Positions 33,501-45,414 of a stretch of DNA of 64,000 nt are shown here, in pieces; positions within the stretch are counted from its first letter, which is position 1, and each line of letters begins with the position of its first letter. The translations under genes and the position numbers were made by a program. The stretch spans positions 54,057,947-54,121,946 of the forward strand of contig CM034233.1 of assembly GCA_019916065.1 (NCBI GenBank). Direction: 5' to 3'. Under the pieces are notes generated by a model, which saw only the letters and a list, made by a program, of their open reading frames with translations, did not search any database and was not told the origin of the DNA. The DNA comes from Vitellaria paradoxa. Lineage: Eukaryota > Streptophyta > Magnoliopsida > Ericales > Sapotaceae.

Positions 33501-35321
33501 GATTTTGCTCGATGAGATGGATTGTTGCATGGTGGATGGAAGATAACATGGAAGTTTAGTTGTGAAGCAGAGAATAGTAGAGGAAGCTGGAAATGGGATA
33601 TCTTGTTGAATAATTGAAAGTATGAAGAAGGTTTAAGGGACTCAGTTGTACTAAACTCATCATATTAGTTAGACTTTGAGACAATTAATTTGGGTACATA
33701 GTACAGGTGGAATAAACATTCTATTAGGATTGACTCGAATACGATAATACTGGGAATTTCCTTTGAGTATCAGTAGAATTAAGAACTTTATCATAGACTT
33801 ACATGTATGAAGAAGATTGTGGCAAATGTGAGGGAAATTAGAATTGAGAATAGAGAGGAGTTTTGGTTGAATTAAACTTGAGAGCTTAACATATGATGTC
33901 TTATGAATGGTGACTCTATATAGTATGTCTGAATGCAGTTAAGAGAATTATTGAGGTTTCAAAGGAATGATTTAAGGGTTGAGCACTATTAATAGAAGAT
34001 GAGTTGAAAAGAGAGTTCCAGGACAACATTTTATGAGCTTCTGCCATAGATTGATTTATACCTTGGTACTTTTTTTTTATGGAGATAATGAGGTGGGGTG
34101 TTTAGGTTTCTATTTAGACAAATTGTAAAATGTAAATGTTCTTCAGTTACTGATGTGTTGCCCATTCGTTGAAGCCTTGATTGTTGGAAGAGTATCTATT
34201 GAAGTTGAAATGAAGTTGATATGATACGTAAACACATATGTATTTATGAATGAACTGTCGAGAATGGCATTAAACAGTGAGTTAAGGAGTTTCTGTACTA
34301 GATACCTATGAATTAAGTTGAAGTGCCCATAGTAATGATGTAATAAATGGTCAGTTAAAATGTTGGCTTGCCAATTGGTTCATAAGGTGTATGTATCTAT
34401 ATGGGAGTATTGAGCTAAGGGAAGGTAACGGCTTTGGATAAACGTAATTAATTGAACTTAGTATGATGAGGTTAGAAATTTGTGGGCAAGTTCTGTTTAC
34501 AGTTGGAGACAAAGAAAAAGGATGAACGTGTGAACTGAAAAAGGGTTCCAGAATGGAATAACCAGCCTACTTAGCTTTATTTGATGATTTCCCTACTCAT
34601 GATTAAGTATGTTGTGGATTTTAGTTTTATTCAAAGGGAGGTAGTTCCATTGGATTAAAAGTTTGGTGGACCAACAGAGTAATGTGAGTCTATAAAGTAA
34701 GAAAGAACTTGAAATGGAAAACAATACTTGGAAAGAAAAGATGTTTGAATAGAGAAGAAGGATTACGAAGAAATCGATTACAAAGGAGATGTTTATGGCA
34801 ATTTTCAAGGTTAACTTCAACCCCAAGTTCAATATAGTCAGGATGGGGCCTATTTGGTTTGTGATATAGTTTGATTGGACGGACCCCAGTTTCGGTTATA
34901 AAGGAATTAAGTGCTACGGTCGTATGTTTCAATGTTGGACCCATGGGGAGAAACTTGGAAGAAAGGTAATCGGATAGAGTATTATGGGAAACTATATAGT
35001 GAGGAATGAAGGATAAGAATTTAAAATTTTATTGCTATTACTTGAGGAGCCAATGGAATAATTCTGAGTTTAAAGATGCACAGTGAAGGTATAGTTATTG
35101 GTGTTTTTGAATTGCTATGATTAATTTGTAAGGTGATCTGAATATTGGTTAATGAATGGAATATCAAGTTTCATATGTGCAAGAAGTTTCAGGATGATAA
35201 GGAGCTTGCTTAAAGGTGTCAGTTAAGACATAGAGGAAACATCTATAAGTGGTTACTCAGTAAATTGTGTATGACTGTGGTATGAAATTTCGAGGGCAAA
35301 ATTTTTTTGAAGGGGGGAGAA
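30529..35321 (+). other. Element B internal region, non-coding but conserved with element A
   Basis: 4.8 kb with no gag/pol motif. Aligns with the complement of 6634-11325 from primer site to polypurine tract. The polypurine tract GAAGGGGGGAGAA is at 35309-35321. Short antisense frames (34593-34832, 34690-34944) correspond to those in A. Confidence 0.8.
30532..30543 (+). other. Element B primer-binding site (initiator Met-tRNA)
   Basis: TGGTATCAGAGC 3 nt after the 5' LTR end, as in element A. Confidence 0.93.
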
Positions 35322-35489
35322 TGTAATACCCTAAATTTTCATGTTAATATAATTTGATGGTTTTAACATGCTTTGGGCATGTTAGTATGTTAATTAAGTT
35401 AGTTTAGTCATTAATGATGACTTGGGGGTGTGAATTTTGGAAGAATTGGGCAAAATAGCTCAAAAGTCAACATTTTGACTCGGAGGCAT

Positions 35490-35570
35490 GCAGAGGGGTG
35501 CCCAAGGTAGAGGAGGGGCACCCATGGGTCTAGGACGGGTGCCCATGGTCCATGAGGGGCACCCCACTTG
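35490..35570. repeat. GC-rich palindrome array 1, element B 3' LTR
   Basis: Four words (GGGGTGCCCAAGG, GGGGCACCCATGGG, CGGGTGCCCATGG, GGGGCACCCC) about 20-22 bp apart; one unit more than the 5' LTR. Confidence 0.75.
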
Positions 35571-36337
35571 TGTAGAAAATCAACAGTAAGTTGACCTCTG
35601 CATTTTCCAGCCGAGACTTAACCCTATACACCTATATTTAGGCTAGGGGGTGGAAAATTTTGGAAGACACTATTTGGGGATTAAAATATTGGTTTATATA
35701 TATATATTAAATTGATTTGATGCAAGAGAGAGAGAGAGAAGTGGATTGAAAGAGAGAGGGTTCGGTTGAGAGCAAGAGAAGAGTAAAGGAGAAGAAGAAG
35801 ACCACTGGTTGGGTTTTCAAAGGTAGGTCTTCCAAACCTTCATGGAATTCAAATTCCTTTTACAAGATTGAAATTAGGACCTTAAGAAACCTTTCTATGT
35901 TATTCATTTTTAGTTTTGATCAAGGAGGGAGAAGATTGGAGCCATCAAAGTTTGAGGGTTTGGAAGCTCAAGACACTCTTTTGTTAATCTATCTTTTTAC
36001 CACTCAAGGTAGGGATTTCTAGTCTCATTTTAACATATATGAGATGTATTTGAGTTAGTAACACTTCTATGAAATTTATTTAGGATTTGGAAACCTTGGA
36101 AGTGGAGTTTGTGTGGATGAATGGTGGTGTGTTTATATGTCTAAAGGTTGGACCAAGATTTTTGTATTGAAGAAATGAATGGATTAAAATTTGTTTTGAT
36201 GGACTTTTTGGAGTCTTCTAGGTTCTAGACAACCCAAGAAAATAAGGTATTAGGTTAGATATTGGATTGGGTAAAGTTTGGAACCTAAAAACATGGCTTA
36301 AAGCTTGAGCCAGAGCAAAGTGACCTTCTGGGCAACA

Positions 36338-36435
36338 GAGGGGCGCCCATGGGTTTTGGTGGGGCGCCCATGGCCCTTGAGGGGTGCCCATCCTCTTATG
36401 TGGGGTGCCCATGAACTTTTGGAGGGGCGCCCACA
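36338..36435. repeat. GC-rich palindrome array 2, element B 3' LTR
   Basis: Five words beginning GGGGCGCCCAT or GGGGTGCCCAT with successive intervals of 21, 20, 21 and 22 bp, ending GGGGCGCCCAC. This is the cleanest two-turn spacing in the window. Confidence 0.8.
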
Positions 36436-38290
36436 GAGACCAGAACACCTTTCCTGATTTTTCTTTACTTGACTTCCTACCTTAGGATTATGAAGGGGTT
36501 AGGAATATGTTTGTATGTGAGACTTTTATTTGATTAATTGTATGGATTTTAAAATGGAAATGAGCTCTTAAAAGTGATTAAGGATTGATTACGTTAAACC
36601 TATGGGATTAAGCTTATAAAGGGGGAATGCTTGCTACCATGAATGAAATGAATTGGAAGCCTACTTTGAGATAAGGGTCTTAATCAAATAGAATTGTGAA
36701 TATGTCTTGATGTAAACTAAATGTTAAGGTATATGAACTTGTGATTGATTGAGTGAAAGGGGAACTTGACAAAGAGACATATGTTTATAAATTTGGAAAA
36801 TGTGGAGTGCTTAATATGGTTTGATTAATGCGATATGTAATAAGCTATGGAATGAACCATAACATTGACATGTGTGTTGAATGGTATATATATTGAATAA
36901 TGTTAAATGTTTAATAAGGTTAATCAATGTTGATATGTGATGAATCTTGGGATGAACCGAAAAGTGAACTTTTGTTAACAAATGATGGAAATTAAATGAG
37001 GCTTGGATTAAATAAAATGAAGAGAAGAAATGAGTTGTGCTACATGATGAAATGGAATGTGGTTGTGTGTATTGGAAAGTGACGATGATGAATGTGAATT
37101 GTGATTGATGAGTATTGAATGTGATGACAGTTGGTTGTGTGTGACGGGGGCCGTGGTGGGGTGTGGTAAACAAGAAGGGTTTGAGATTACCCTCGAGTTG
37201 AGAGTCCCGGAACCTGCGCAGGGTTTGGTGTCAATGCCAGTGGGTTAGTAGCCCACAACATTGTGAGTGTATGGGTTACTCGTGACCTTGGATTGTGATT
37301 CTAAATGATGGTATTCGGTTTGCCATTTCCGTTGGGTCTGGACCCATAAAAGATGGTGTTGTGTATACACCCAACCCCCGAGGATTGTGTGGTTATGGCT
37401 ATGTGATTGATTAATGAAATGATGGTACTGTGGTTGTGATTTCGTGATTGAAATATGAATAAATGTAATGAGAATGTGGATATGTGATTGAGTGTTGAAT
37501 ATGTGATAATGTGATATGAAATATGATTGGATACAAAGTTGGGCAATTTAATAATAGAGAATAATTGGACTTGAATGCTACATTTTGATGTTATTGGATA
37601 AAGTTAAATATTGTAAATATGGTTATGTGGTCGGCTATGCTTAAACATCAAAGAGATAATTGAAATGTGATATGAACACATGTATGGAATTTCATAGATT
37701 AAATATAAATTGGAAACTTAATCCTTCTTATGATTTTGTTGTGTAAATATATATATATTCTATGTCGGTTATGTAGTTATGTTGATAAATTGTTGTGGCA
37801 CTAGAACATATTGAGATAACTAAATGCAACATGAATAGTATGCACGTTTGGAATGCATGTCATATATGTTTGTTTGAGATATCGTGGGCATAAGTGGATC
37901 CGTGCTCACGTCCCTACAGAATTTGATGCAGGTACAGGCCATGATAATCAGGTGGGCTAATGGGGTTGGACTAGAAGGGTGTGCATGAGCCCTACCAAGC
38001 TTAGGAAAGTTCTTGGTTATTTAGTTTAAATTTCTTTTGGAATTGTAATGTTGGACATTGAGGACTTGTTCGATTGGGTTGTAAGGGCCCTAAAGCCTAA
38101 GTTATGTATTAATGAGAGGATTGTTGAAAGTTATGACTTGATTATAGTTAAGGTTAGATTTATGTTATCTTATTTAGGTCTTAGGCTCACTGGTTTACGT
38201 TGCGTTGCTCTGATTATGGGTTGGTTATGTTAATGCATGTTGTGTGTGTTTATCACTCACTCCTCGGGTCACGAGATCCGTGGCGTGACA

Positions 38291-38456
38291 GAAATTGATA
38301 TTTTGTCACTTAAATTGTGAAATAATTTTTTTTTCATTTAATGTAGAAATAGTAGTTCAAATTAATTTTTTTGATACAAAACATAAAAATACGTTAACGT
38401 GGAAATGAATTTCATTCCATTTCATTTCGTTCTCACATACCAAACATAGCCTTAGT
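38291..38456. mobile_element. Truncated MITE, right end only
   Basis: Ends ACCAAACATAGCC followed by TTA, the right end expected of a PIF/Harbinger-type MITE (compare CCAAACCAACCC-TAA at 2314-2328). The left end is absent: element B's LTR starts directly at 38290. It shows that DNA to the left of this point was replaced. Confidence 0.5.
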
Positions 38457-40201
38457 GTTTGACTTTTAGACCTTACAGCATCCTAAAATAACTCTCCCAT
38501 GAGCAATGTTATTCTATTAGAAAAATTATTAGATGCATTTAAGGTAGTGTTTCCATTTAAAGTAATATATATTATGCCATCTGGAGCATTGTTTTTCTGT
38601 ACAAATCTCTACAAAATTTAAATGTTCTACTCACAGCACGAATAGGTAAGTTGATAAGTTTTCGCATTATTTTGATAATATAATATGGTGACACAATAAC
38701 TTCGTATCCTCTTAATGTCTAGTCCAAGCCCGGAACACTGTCCAGTACACCGGTGTAATTACCTGCCAAAGAATCTCTTATGCTTAAGTTAGAAAGAGAA
38801 TTGAGTAAATATTTTGGTAGAATTTAAGTAAATTAAGAGTGTGAATACTGTGTACTTGAGAAGATGGTATATATATAGGTGCGAGACCTACATAGGCAAG
38901 ATGCATGTGAGCCTCACACAATCATGCTTCTATCCAATCAGAGTGTGCCACGTGTATTGTAGATCCCAAGATCGATTCCCTTATTTAGTTTTCAAAACTG
39001 TTAAGCAGCAAGTAGCACTTTTATAGGCGAGAATCACAGAATATGCTAGAATATGGTTATACATATGATTGTGACGTAATCAGTTTTATCTTTAATACAA
39101 CAGTCACTCCACTCGTCCGAGGTCCATGTTGCTTGGTCGGCTCGAGTTCCTAGCTTGGTTGCTTGGGTAAACCTGTTCAGTCGGGTGCACATTATCAGAT
39201 GCCCCTGATTCCCTCGGTCACCAAAACAGGCCAAGAGAAATCCAATGATTGCCTCATTACTTGTTCTGCTTTCAGTCGGGTGCAGCCCATTAGAAGCCCC
39301 AGGTTCAGACAATCGAATAAGAGGATTGAGCGAATCTAACAGTTACACTGTCCTTGGCAATATGCTTGCATTTAATACGTGGTCGACCCGCGTGCAACTG
39401 TTAAAAGGACAGGATGTTCCCATTACCTCACCATTTATCGTATATGTACCAACCACAGTGTCAAATATGTCAGCGTGCCAATTTCAGGCCATTAGATTGA
39501 CTTTTCTCGCCCAAATCTTAGCCTTCAATTTTCTAAAAACTCAACCATATAAACTTGGTGAGGCCTTTTGGTTCTTTTTGTTTTTTGTTTTTTTTTTTTT
39601 TTTTTGCGTGAATCAATTTCTCACATCTCTATTGCTGCAATTACATTCGAAGCTACTCCATCGTTCTTGTTTCTTCTTCCGAAATCTCACATCGCCCCTA
39701 ATTGGTAAGGGTTTTTCTATTTTTTCCTCTGGTCTTCTCTCGGTGCTCGCTTCTCTTATTTGTATGTTTTGGTTGCTGACTCATAGTGCCTACTTTTACA
39801 AAAACAACCATAGACTCCCAAATTTCTTAGGGTTTGTAGAAAACCTTAAATATATCAAGTCTATCGTAGGTGGTTTGATTTTTCTATCGTACTCCTGTCA
39901 TTTGTCCCAGCTATTCCTGTCTATTGCCATTGGTGATCTAAAGAGAGTTCACGTTGTTAGTGAAGAAAAGTCCAATGATGACGGTCTTATTTTCCATCGG
40001 TGCAGGGCTCCCAATGCCCCTAACACCAGTGGGCGCCGGGCAGACAATACCGGGCATATCATCAATACATTCGAGCTGAGGATTAGAGAGAAACACCACT
40101 GTATCACTGCAGGTGGTGATGATGACGCCCTATTTAAGGCAGAGGCATCAATCCACCATCATAAAAAAAAGGATCTCAAAATTAATTTCTGAGTTCTAAC
40201 T
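38457..40201 (+). other. 5' region (LTR or leader) of element I, uncertain
   Basis: Contains a TATA-like GGTATATATATAGG near 38866-38880 and several GC-richer phrases with GTCGGGTGCA (39178-39190 and 39276-39288). A 315-codon frame at 39245-40192 is open but has a poly-Phe stretch over a T-run (39585-39606), two Leu/Phe-rich segments and no family resemblance, so I regard it as doubtful. The region probably holds the LTR and leader preceding the gag-like ORF at 40202. Confidence 0.4.
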
Positions 40202-41825
40202 TCCTTCCAGCTTCACTCTTCGAGTCCTAGGGGAAAATGACTCCACCTGTTCACTAAGACTTGGTGAAATTGTGGTGTATGAATCCACTCTACTTGGTGG
40301 TCTTCGATTCTTGCTACCAAAGTTTGTTCGGGAAGTGTTTGCTCACCTCGGTCTATCGGTAGGCCAGATCGCACCAAATAGCTGGCGGATCCTAATCAGG
40401 TGTGCAGTATTCTAGGGGACTACTATAAGGCATGACTTGACACTGAACGAGTTCCTTCACTTCTACAAAATAACCAAGAGGGGTTCGAGCTAGTGGTACT
40501 TCTCAGCAAGGACGCTAGAATACGAATTTGTCACCCATGTGCCCACGTCGCACAAAGGGTGGAAAGAGAAGTACTTTTTCATCTAGGGGACCACCTGGGA
40601 ATTCCAAGTTCGAGAGACCGACGAGGAGAAGAAGATTTAGGTCTCTCAATTTTGGGGTCAACTAACTTTGAAGGGTACATCTAGGCTTCTCTCTTAAGTT
40701 TTGTCAAACTCCTTTAGGTGTTAGGGTTCTAACTTCCTTTCCTTCTTGAATCTATTTAGCTCAAAAACCACCTACTAGAACCCCCAAGCAAAATAATCTT
40801 CTTCACGAAGTGAAGAAACATCAACTTCGGGTGGTCAAATATTTAATAACATTAGAGAACTTGGCCCTCTACCTGCTTGGTCTTGAACTAATAATAGAAG
40901 CCTTGGTAGTCGAACGTGAGTGGAATGAGTTCTCAAGTTACACTTTATAAACTCTTATACTTTTATTTTTCTCCCTTTCTGTTTTTCTTCAATAAACAAC
41001 ATTGTTCTCAAGCGAACTGAGTAGAATGTTTGTTGCCATTCAGGGGCTCGCAAAGCACTGAAATGGTTTACAACATGAACCACGATCTATTCAGGATAAG
41101 TCTACATATTTCATTCTACTCAATTTTTGTTCTCCCTTTTTCTCTTCCTTTTTTTTTTACTAAACCTATTTTTGCTGCATCATTCAGACCATGGTTATGT
41201 TCTAAGTCATTTATATATGCCTAGTAAATACAAAGAAAGATTTGGTTGTGGTGAGGAAGATGAGAGAAAAGACCCTCACCGACCTTGAGGCAGCCAAGGA
41301 CAATGCTGCCATTGCACAACTAAAAAAATAAGAACTCCTAAGGCACAAACGAAAAACAATCAAAGAAAATAAAGGCTTGAAGACTAAACGGGCAAGCCTA
41401 TGGAAGGAGCTTGAGGAAAAGAAGGCGCTGAGGGCAACAGCTGAGCAGAGAGTTAAGAAGCTTACTGAAGAGCTCCGCAATGCAAAGAGCTTAGCCATTG
41501 CACATTTTAAGGACACAGATGATTTCTAGGCCTTACTTATGGTTTTGTTCCTTCAAGGATTTAAGCATTGCGAGGAAAAGTTTGCAACCTCATTCCCTGA
41601 TCTCAACATCTATAGAATTAAGCCTATGCGAGCTACTGCTGAGGACGAGTAGGAAAGTCAATGGCACGATGACGTAAGAGATGAAACTGTAGCTAAAGAA
41701 CATGCCCAAGACAATGAACAAGTTGTGGAGACCATAGAATCAAATGTTCAAGCTGAAGACATTGGTGGCGATCCAGTGAATGTCAATGAAGAATTAGTCG
41801 AAGGTACAGTTTAGAACGTTGTTGA
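40202..41825 (+). pseudogene. Element I: 'putative gypsy type transposon' gag-like ORF
   Basis: Broken frames give LRLGEIVVYESTLLGGLRF, LPKFVREVFAHLGLSVGQ, NSWRIL, DLTLNEFLHFYKITKRG and SHKGWKEKYFF (about 40230-40600). This matches the plant gypsy-type transposon domain at the N-terminus of gag-like ORFs in some Ty3/gypsy elements. After an AT-rich gap that may be an intron (about 41095-41222, ending in CCTAG), a long Lys/Glu/Leu-rich coiled coil follows (41230-41510) and then an acidic tail with GFKHCEEKFATSFPDLNIY (about 41557-41615). Several stops break it. The rest of the element lies beyond the Athila insertion E and is not seen. Confidence 0.68.
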
Positions 41826-42192
41826 TCCTGCCATATAAAATTTTATTTCTTCCTCCTTTTTAATGTTTAATATCAACTTTGCAATCTAATTTGAAACTTT
41901 TGTGTGAACCAAAAGTCTATATTTAAATTTAATGAAGTTTTCATGTTCATTTTCACTTGCGTTATTGTTGATCTAGTACAGGCCATTATGGAAAGTCCAA
42001 AGACTCCTTTTGAGAGTTTTAATGCTATAAGATCATGGGATCACATTGTTGAGTTGATTATTTTATTTTCTTTATGCTCTTCTACCAAATCACTCATTGA
42101 GACACATCTGAAGTATCTTTCACTTTTGGGAATAGTATGTTTGATGATTTACCTGTTGGGACCACTACATTTAAGTGGAATATGATTCTAAT
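41826..42192 (+). other. Element I downstream sequence, no domain seen
   Basis: AT-rich; a 93-codon frame (41904-42185) shows no recognisable motif. It ends at the LTR start of element E. Confidence 0.4.
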
Positions 42193-42822
42193 TGACTACA
42201 CTTGAAAAGTGCAATATTTAGCTTTAATTCTTCTTGTTTTTAAGTAGTGTTTCCTATTGTTACATATGTTTAATAAGGTTTTGCATTACTCATGGAAACT
42301 TTGCCTTTAATTGCAGAAAATGGAACGAAAGGCAAGGAAAACCTTAAGAATAATCATAAAGGAGATTGAGGAACCAAACAAGGAGCAAAAGGAAGACAAA
42401 TAAAGTAACCAAGACTTAGCACTTGGATGCTATCTGGACGCTAAGCCTTAGGGTCCCAAAATCTCATGAAACTAGAAAAGAGATGAGACCATTCTGCCTT
42501 TTGACGATCGGACGCTACATCCTCGAGATTTCTATTTTAGGGTTATGTTCAGCTCCCCTATATATTCATATACTATATCAGACCTAGAAGAGCCATTTTT
42601 TTACATACTTTAGGGCTAGTGTATGAGAGTTTTCTTTAGACTTGAGAGAATTTTTTGTGAGTTTGTAATGAAGTTTGGATCAAAGATACAACTACATAGC
42701 TATTTTTCAATACTATTTTGTTGAGTGCATATTAATGAAGTTTGCTTTCTTCACTTTCTCTATTACTTTCTGTTTTACTTTTCTTATTAGCATACTACCA
42801 TATATTTATACTTGATTCAACC
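42193..42822 (+). repeat. Element E 5' LTR, left part
   Basis: Starts TGACTACACTTGAAAAG, matching the dyad start of the J LTRs. Contains decayed TCCGGA-type words (42425-42520: ATCTGGACG, GATCGGACG) and a TATA-like CCTATATATTCATATAC (about 42557-42575). Interrupted at 42823 by solo LTR C; resumes at 45415. Confidence 0.82.
42425..42520. repeat. Decayed TCCGGA-type word array in element E LTR
   Basis: Words CTTGGATGCTATCTGGACG and GACGATCGGACGC. Changes relative to TCCGGA are mostly CpG to TpG/CpA, as expected for a methylated motif. Confidence 0.55.
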
Positions 42823-44304
42823 TATCACGCCCTGGATCTCGTGACCCGAGGGGTGAGTGATAAACACACATAACATGCACTAATATAGCCAATCCCATAA
42901 TCAGAGCAACACAACATAAGCTAGTGAGCCCAAGACATAAGATAAAATAATATAACCTTAACTTGACTATTGCCATAACATAAATTCCATACACCATTCC
43001 CAAATTACATAACTTAGGCCTTAAGGCCATTACAACCAATTCAAAAAGGTTTAGAAGAGTACAATATTACAACCCCAAAAGAAATTCAAGTTAGAAGACC
43101 AAGAGCTTTGTTAAGCTTGATAGGGCTCATGCATAACCTCCTAGTCCCAACACATCAACCCACTTGATTGTTATTGCTTGTACCTGCATTAAAGTCTGTA
43201 GGGATGTGAGCACGGGTCTACTTGTGCCCACAAAGTCTCAAGAAAACATATATGGTATGCAATCTAACCATGCAATGCATCCCAAATAAGGTTATTCATT
43301 TTAACATTGTCTATATTCATAACATTACATTATCATATCCATCGACCAAACTAGGTGAAAACGTATACTCAAGCAACAATGTCAAAGTTTAAATTTTCAA
43401 TTTCGATTAATGTTTATGTTTTGCAATACAAACTTCGATTCCATTCACCTTTCAACACTATTTCATCATTCAAAATCATTCCATCAAATAACCATATTCA
43501 CATCATCATCCATTCATCATCACATTACACAACCATAACCAAACAAGTCATCGGGGGTTGGGTGCATACACACTATCATCTTTTATGGGCCAACACCCAA
43601 CGGAAATGATAAACTGACGTCGTGGTTTAGGATCACCATCCAGGGCCACGATGAGCCAAAAACACACACAATGTTGTGGGCTACTAACCCACTGGCATTG
43701 ACACCAAACCTTGCATAGGTTCCGGGACTCTCAACCCGAGGGTACTCTCTAAACCCTTCCTATTTCCGCACCCCACCATGGCCCCCGCACACAAACAATC
43801 ATTCATCACATGACATCTCATCATTCACAAGTCCACATTCAACATCATATACTTTTCCACACGCAAATCCACATTCCGGTTCATCCCATGATTCATTATA
43901 TATCAACATTTATTAAGCATTATTAAACATTTAACATATTTTATTGTTATGAACATGAGCTCCCTTTTGCCAAATCACAATTCATTTATGCAATCAAAAG
44001 TTCATACACTTCAACATTGAATTTACATTAAGGCATATTCACAATTCTATTTGATTAGGACTCTTGTCTCAAAGTAGGCTTTCAATTCATTTCATTCATG
44101 GTAGCAAGCATTCCCCTTTTAAGCTTAATCTCATAGGTTTAAAATAATCAGTCCTTAATCACTTTTTAAAAGCTCTTTTCCACTTTAAAATCCATGTAAT
44201 TAATCAAATAAAAGTTCTACACACAAACATATTCCCAACCCCTTCATAATCCTAAGGTTGGAAGTCAAGTTAAGAAAAATCAGGAAAAGTGTTCTGGTCT
44301 CGGT

Positions 44305-44400
44305 GTGGCCCCACCAAAAGTTCATGGGCACCCCTGAGGGTTCATGGGCGCCCCTGAGGGGTCAGGGGCACCCCACAAAAGATCATGGGCACCCCTCTGT
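44305..44400. repeat. GC-rich palindrome array, solo LTR C, array 1
   Basis: Words GGGCACCCC, GGGCGCCCC, GGGGCACCCC and GGGCACCCC about 19-22 bp apart. Confidence 0.72.
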
Positions 44401-45171
44401 TGTCCAGAAAGCTACTTTGCTCCGGTTCAAGCTATAAGCCATGTTTTAGGGTTCCAAACTTTACCCAATCTAATATCTAACCTAATACCTTATTTTCTTG
44501 GGTTGTCTAGGACCTAAAAGACTCCAAAAAGTCCATCAAAACAAATTTTAATCCATTCATTTCTTCAATACAAAAATCTTGGTCCAACCTTTACACATAT
44601 AAACACACCACCATTCATCCACACAAACTCCACTTCCAAGGTTTCCTAATCTTAAATAAATTTCATAGAAGTGTTACTAACTCAAATACATCTCATATAT
44701 GTTAAAATGAGACTAGAAATCCCCACCTTGAGTGGGAAAAAAATAGATTAACAAAAGAGTGTCTTGAGCTTCGAAGCCCTCAAACTTTGATGGCTCCAAT
44801 CTTCTCCCTTCTTGATCAAAACTAAAAATGAATAACATAGGAAGGTTTCTTAAGGTCTTAATTTCAATCCTGTAAAGGAAATTTGAATTCCATGAAGGTT
44901 TGGAAGACCTACCTTTGAAAACCCAACCGGTGGTCTTCTTCTTCTCCCTTGCTCTTCTCTTGCTCTCAACCAAACCCTCTCTCTTCCTTAGCTACTTCTC
45001 TCTCTCTCTTTTGCATCAAATCCATCATATATATATATATATAACAATATTTTTAAATCCCCAAATAGTAATCCTCAGGTCTCCCCTCACCCCTAGCTAG
45101 TATAGGTGTCAGTAGGGTTAAGTCTCGGCTGGAAAATGCAAAGGTCAACTTACTGTTGATTTTTGCACAAG

Positions 45172-45245
45172 TGGGGTGCCCCTCAAAATGACAGGTGCCC
45201 GTCCTAGAGCCATGGGCGCCCCTCAAAACCACAGGCACCCTTCAG
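45172..45245. repeat. GC-rich palindrome array, solo LTR C, array 2
   Basis: Words GGGGTGCCCC, AGGTGCCCG, GGGCGCCCC and AGGCACCC, about 20 bp apart, upstream (minus strand) of the AT run. Confidence 0.7.
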
Positions 45246-45414
45246 CGTGCTCCCGATTCAAAATGTTGACTTTTGAGCTATTTTGCCAATTTCTTCCAAA
45301 ATTCACACCCCCAAGTCATCTTTAATGACTAAACTCACTTAATTAACATACTAACATGCCCAAAACATGTTAAAACCATTAAATTATATTAATATGAAAA
45401 TTCGGGATATTACA

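Larger units (their letters stand above)
27574..38290 (+). mobile_element. Element B: non-autonomous LTR retrotransposon (LARD-like), homologous to A
   Basis: 10.7 kb: 5' LTR 27574-30528, primer site 30532-30543, internal 30529-35321, polypurine tract 35309-35321, 3' LTR 35322-38290. Termini TATAATACCC (expected TGTAATACCC, one change) and CGTGACA. The internal region is homologous to that of A and lacks gag and pol. The flanks ggaac (27569-27573) and gaaat (38291-38295) do not match, and the host sequence differs on the two sides (Athila pol at left, a MITE end at right), so the copy is probably a recombination product. Confidence 0.9.
35322..38290 (+). repeat. Element B 3' LTR
   Basis: 2969 bp, same layout as the 5' LTR, with TATA-like run 35695-35708. 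Its word arrays differ in copy number and order from the 5' LTR: array 1 (35490-35570) has four words against three, and array 2 (36338-36435) has a different set of eroded copies. Confidence 0.92.
42823..45414 (-). mobile_element. Solo LTR C (family of A, B and D)
   Basis: 2592 bp with termini TATCACGCC (expected TGTCACGCC) and GATATTACA. Flanked by caacc (42818-42822) and taacc (45415-45419), a 5-bp duplication with one change. Contains palindrome arrays at 44305-44400 and 45172-45245, an AT run at about 45028-45043 and the conserved dyad near 43206-43232. It splits the 5' LTR of element E. Solo LTRs arise by recombination between the two LTRs of a full element. Confidence 0.9.

Noticed and set aside
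39245..40192. 315-codon open frame
   Set aside because: Contains a poly-Phe run over a T-tract and no recognisable domain. It overlaps a region that looks like an LTR or leader. Kept only as part of the element I 5' region.
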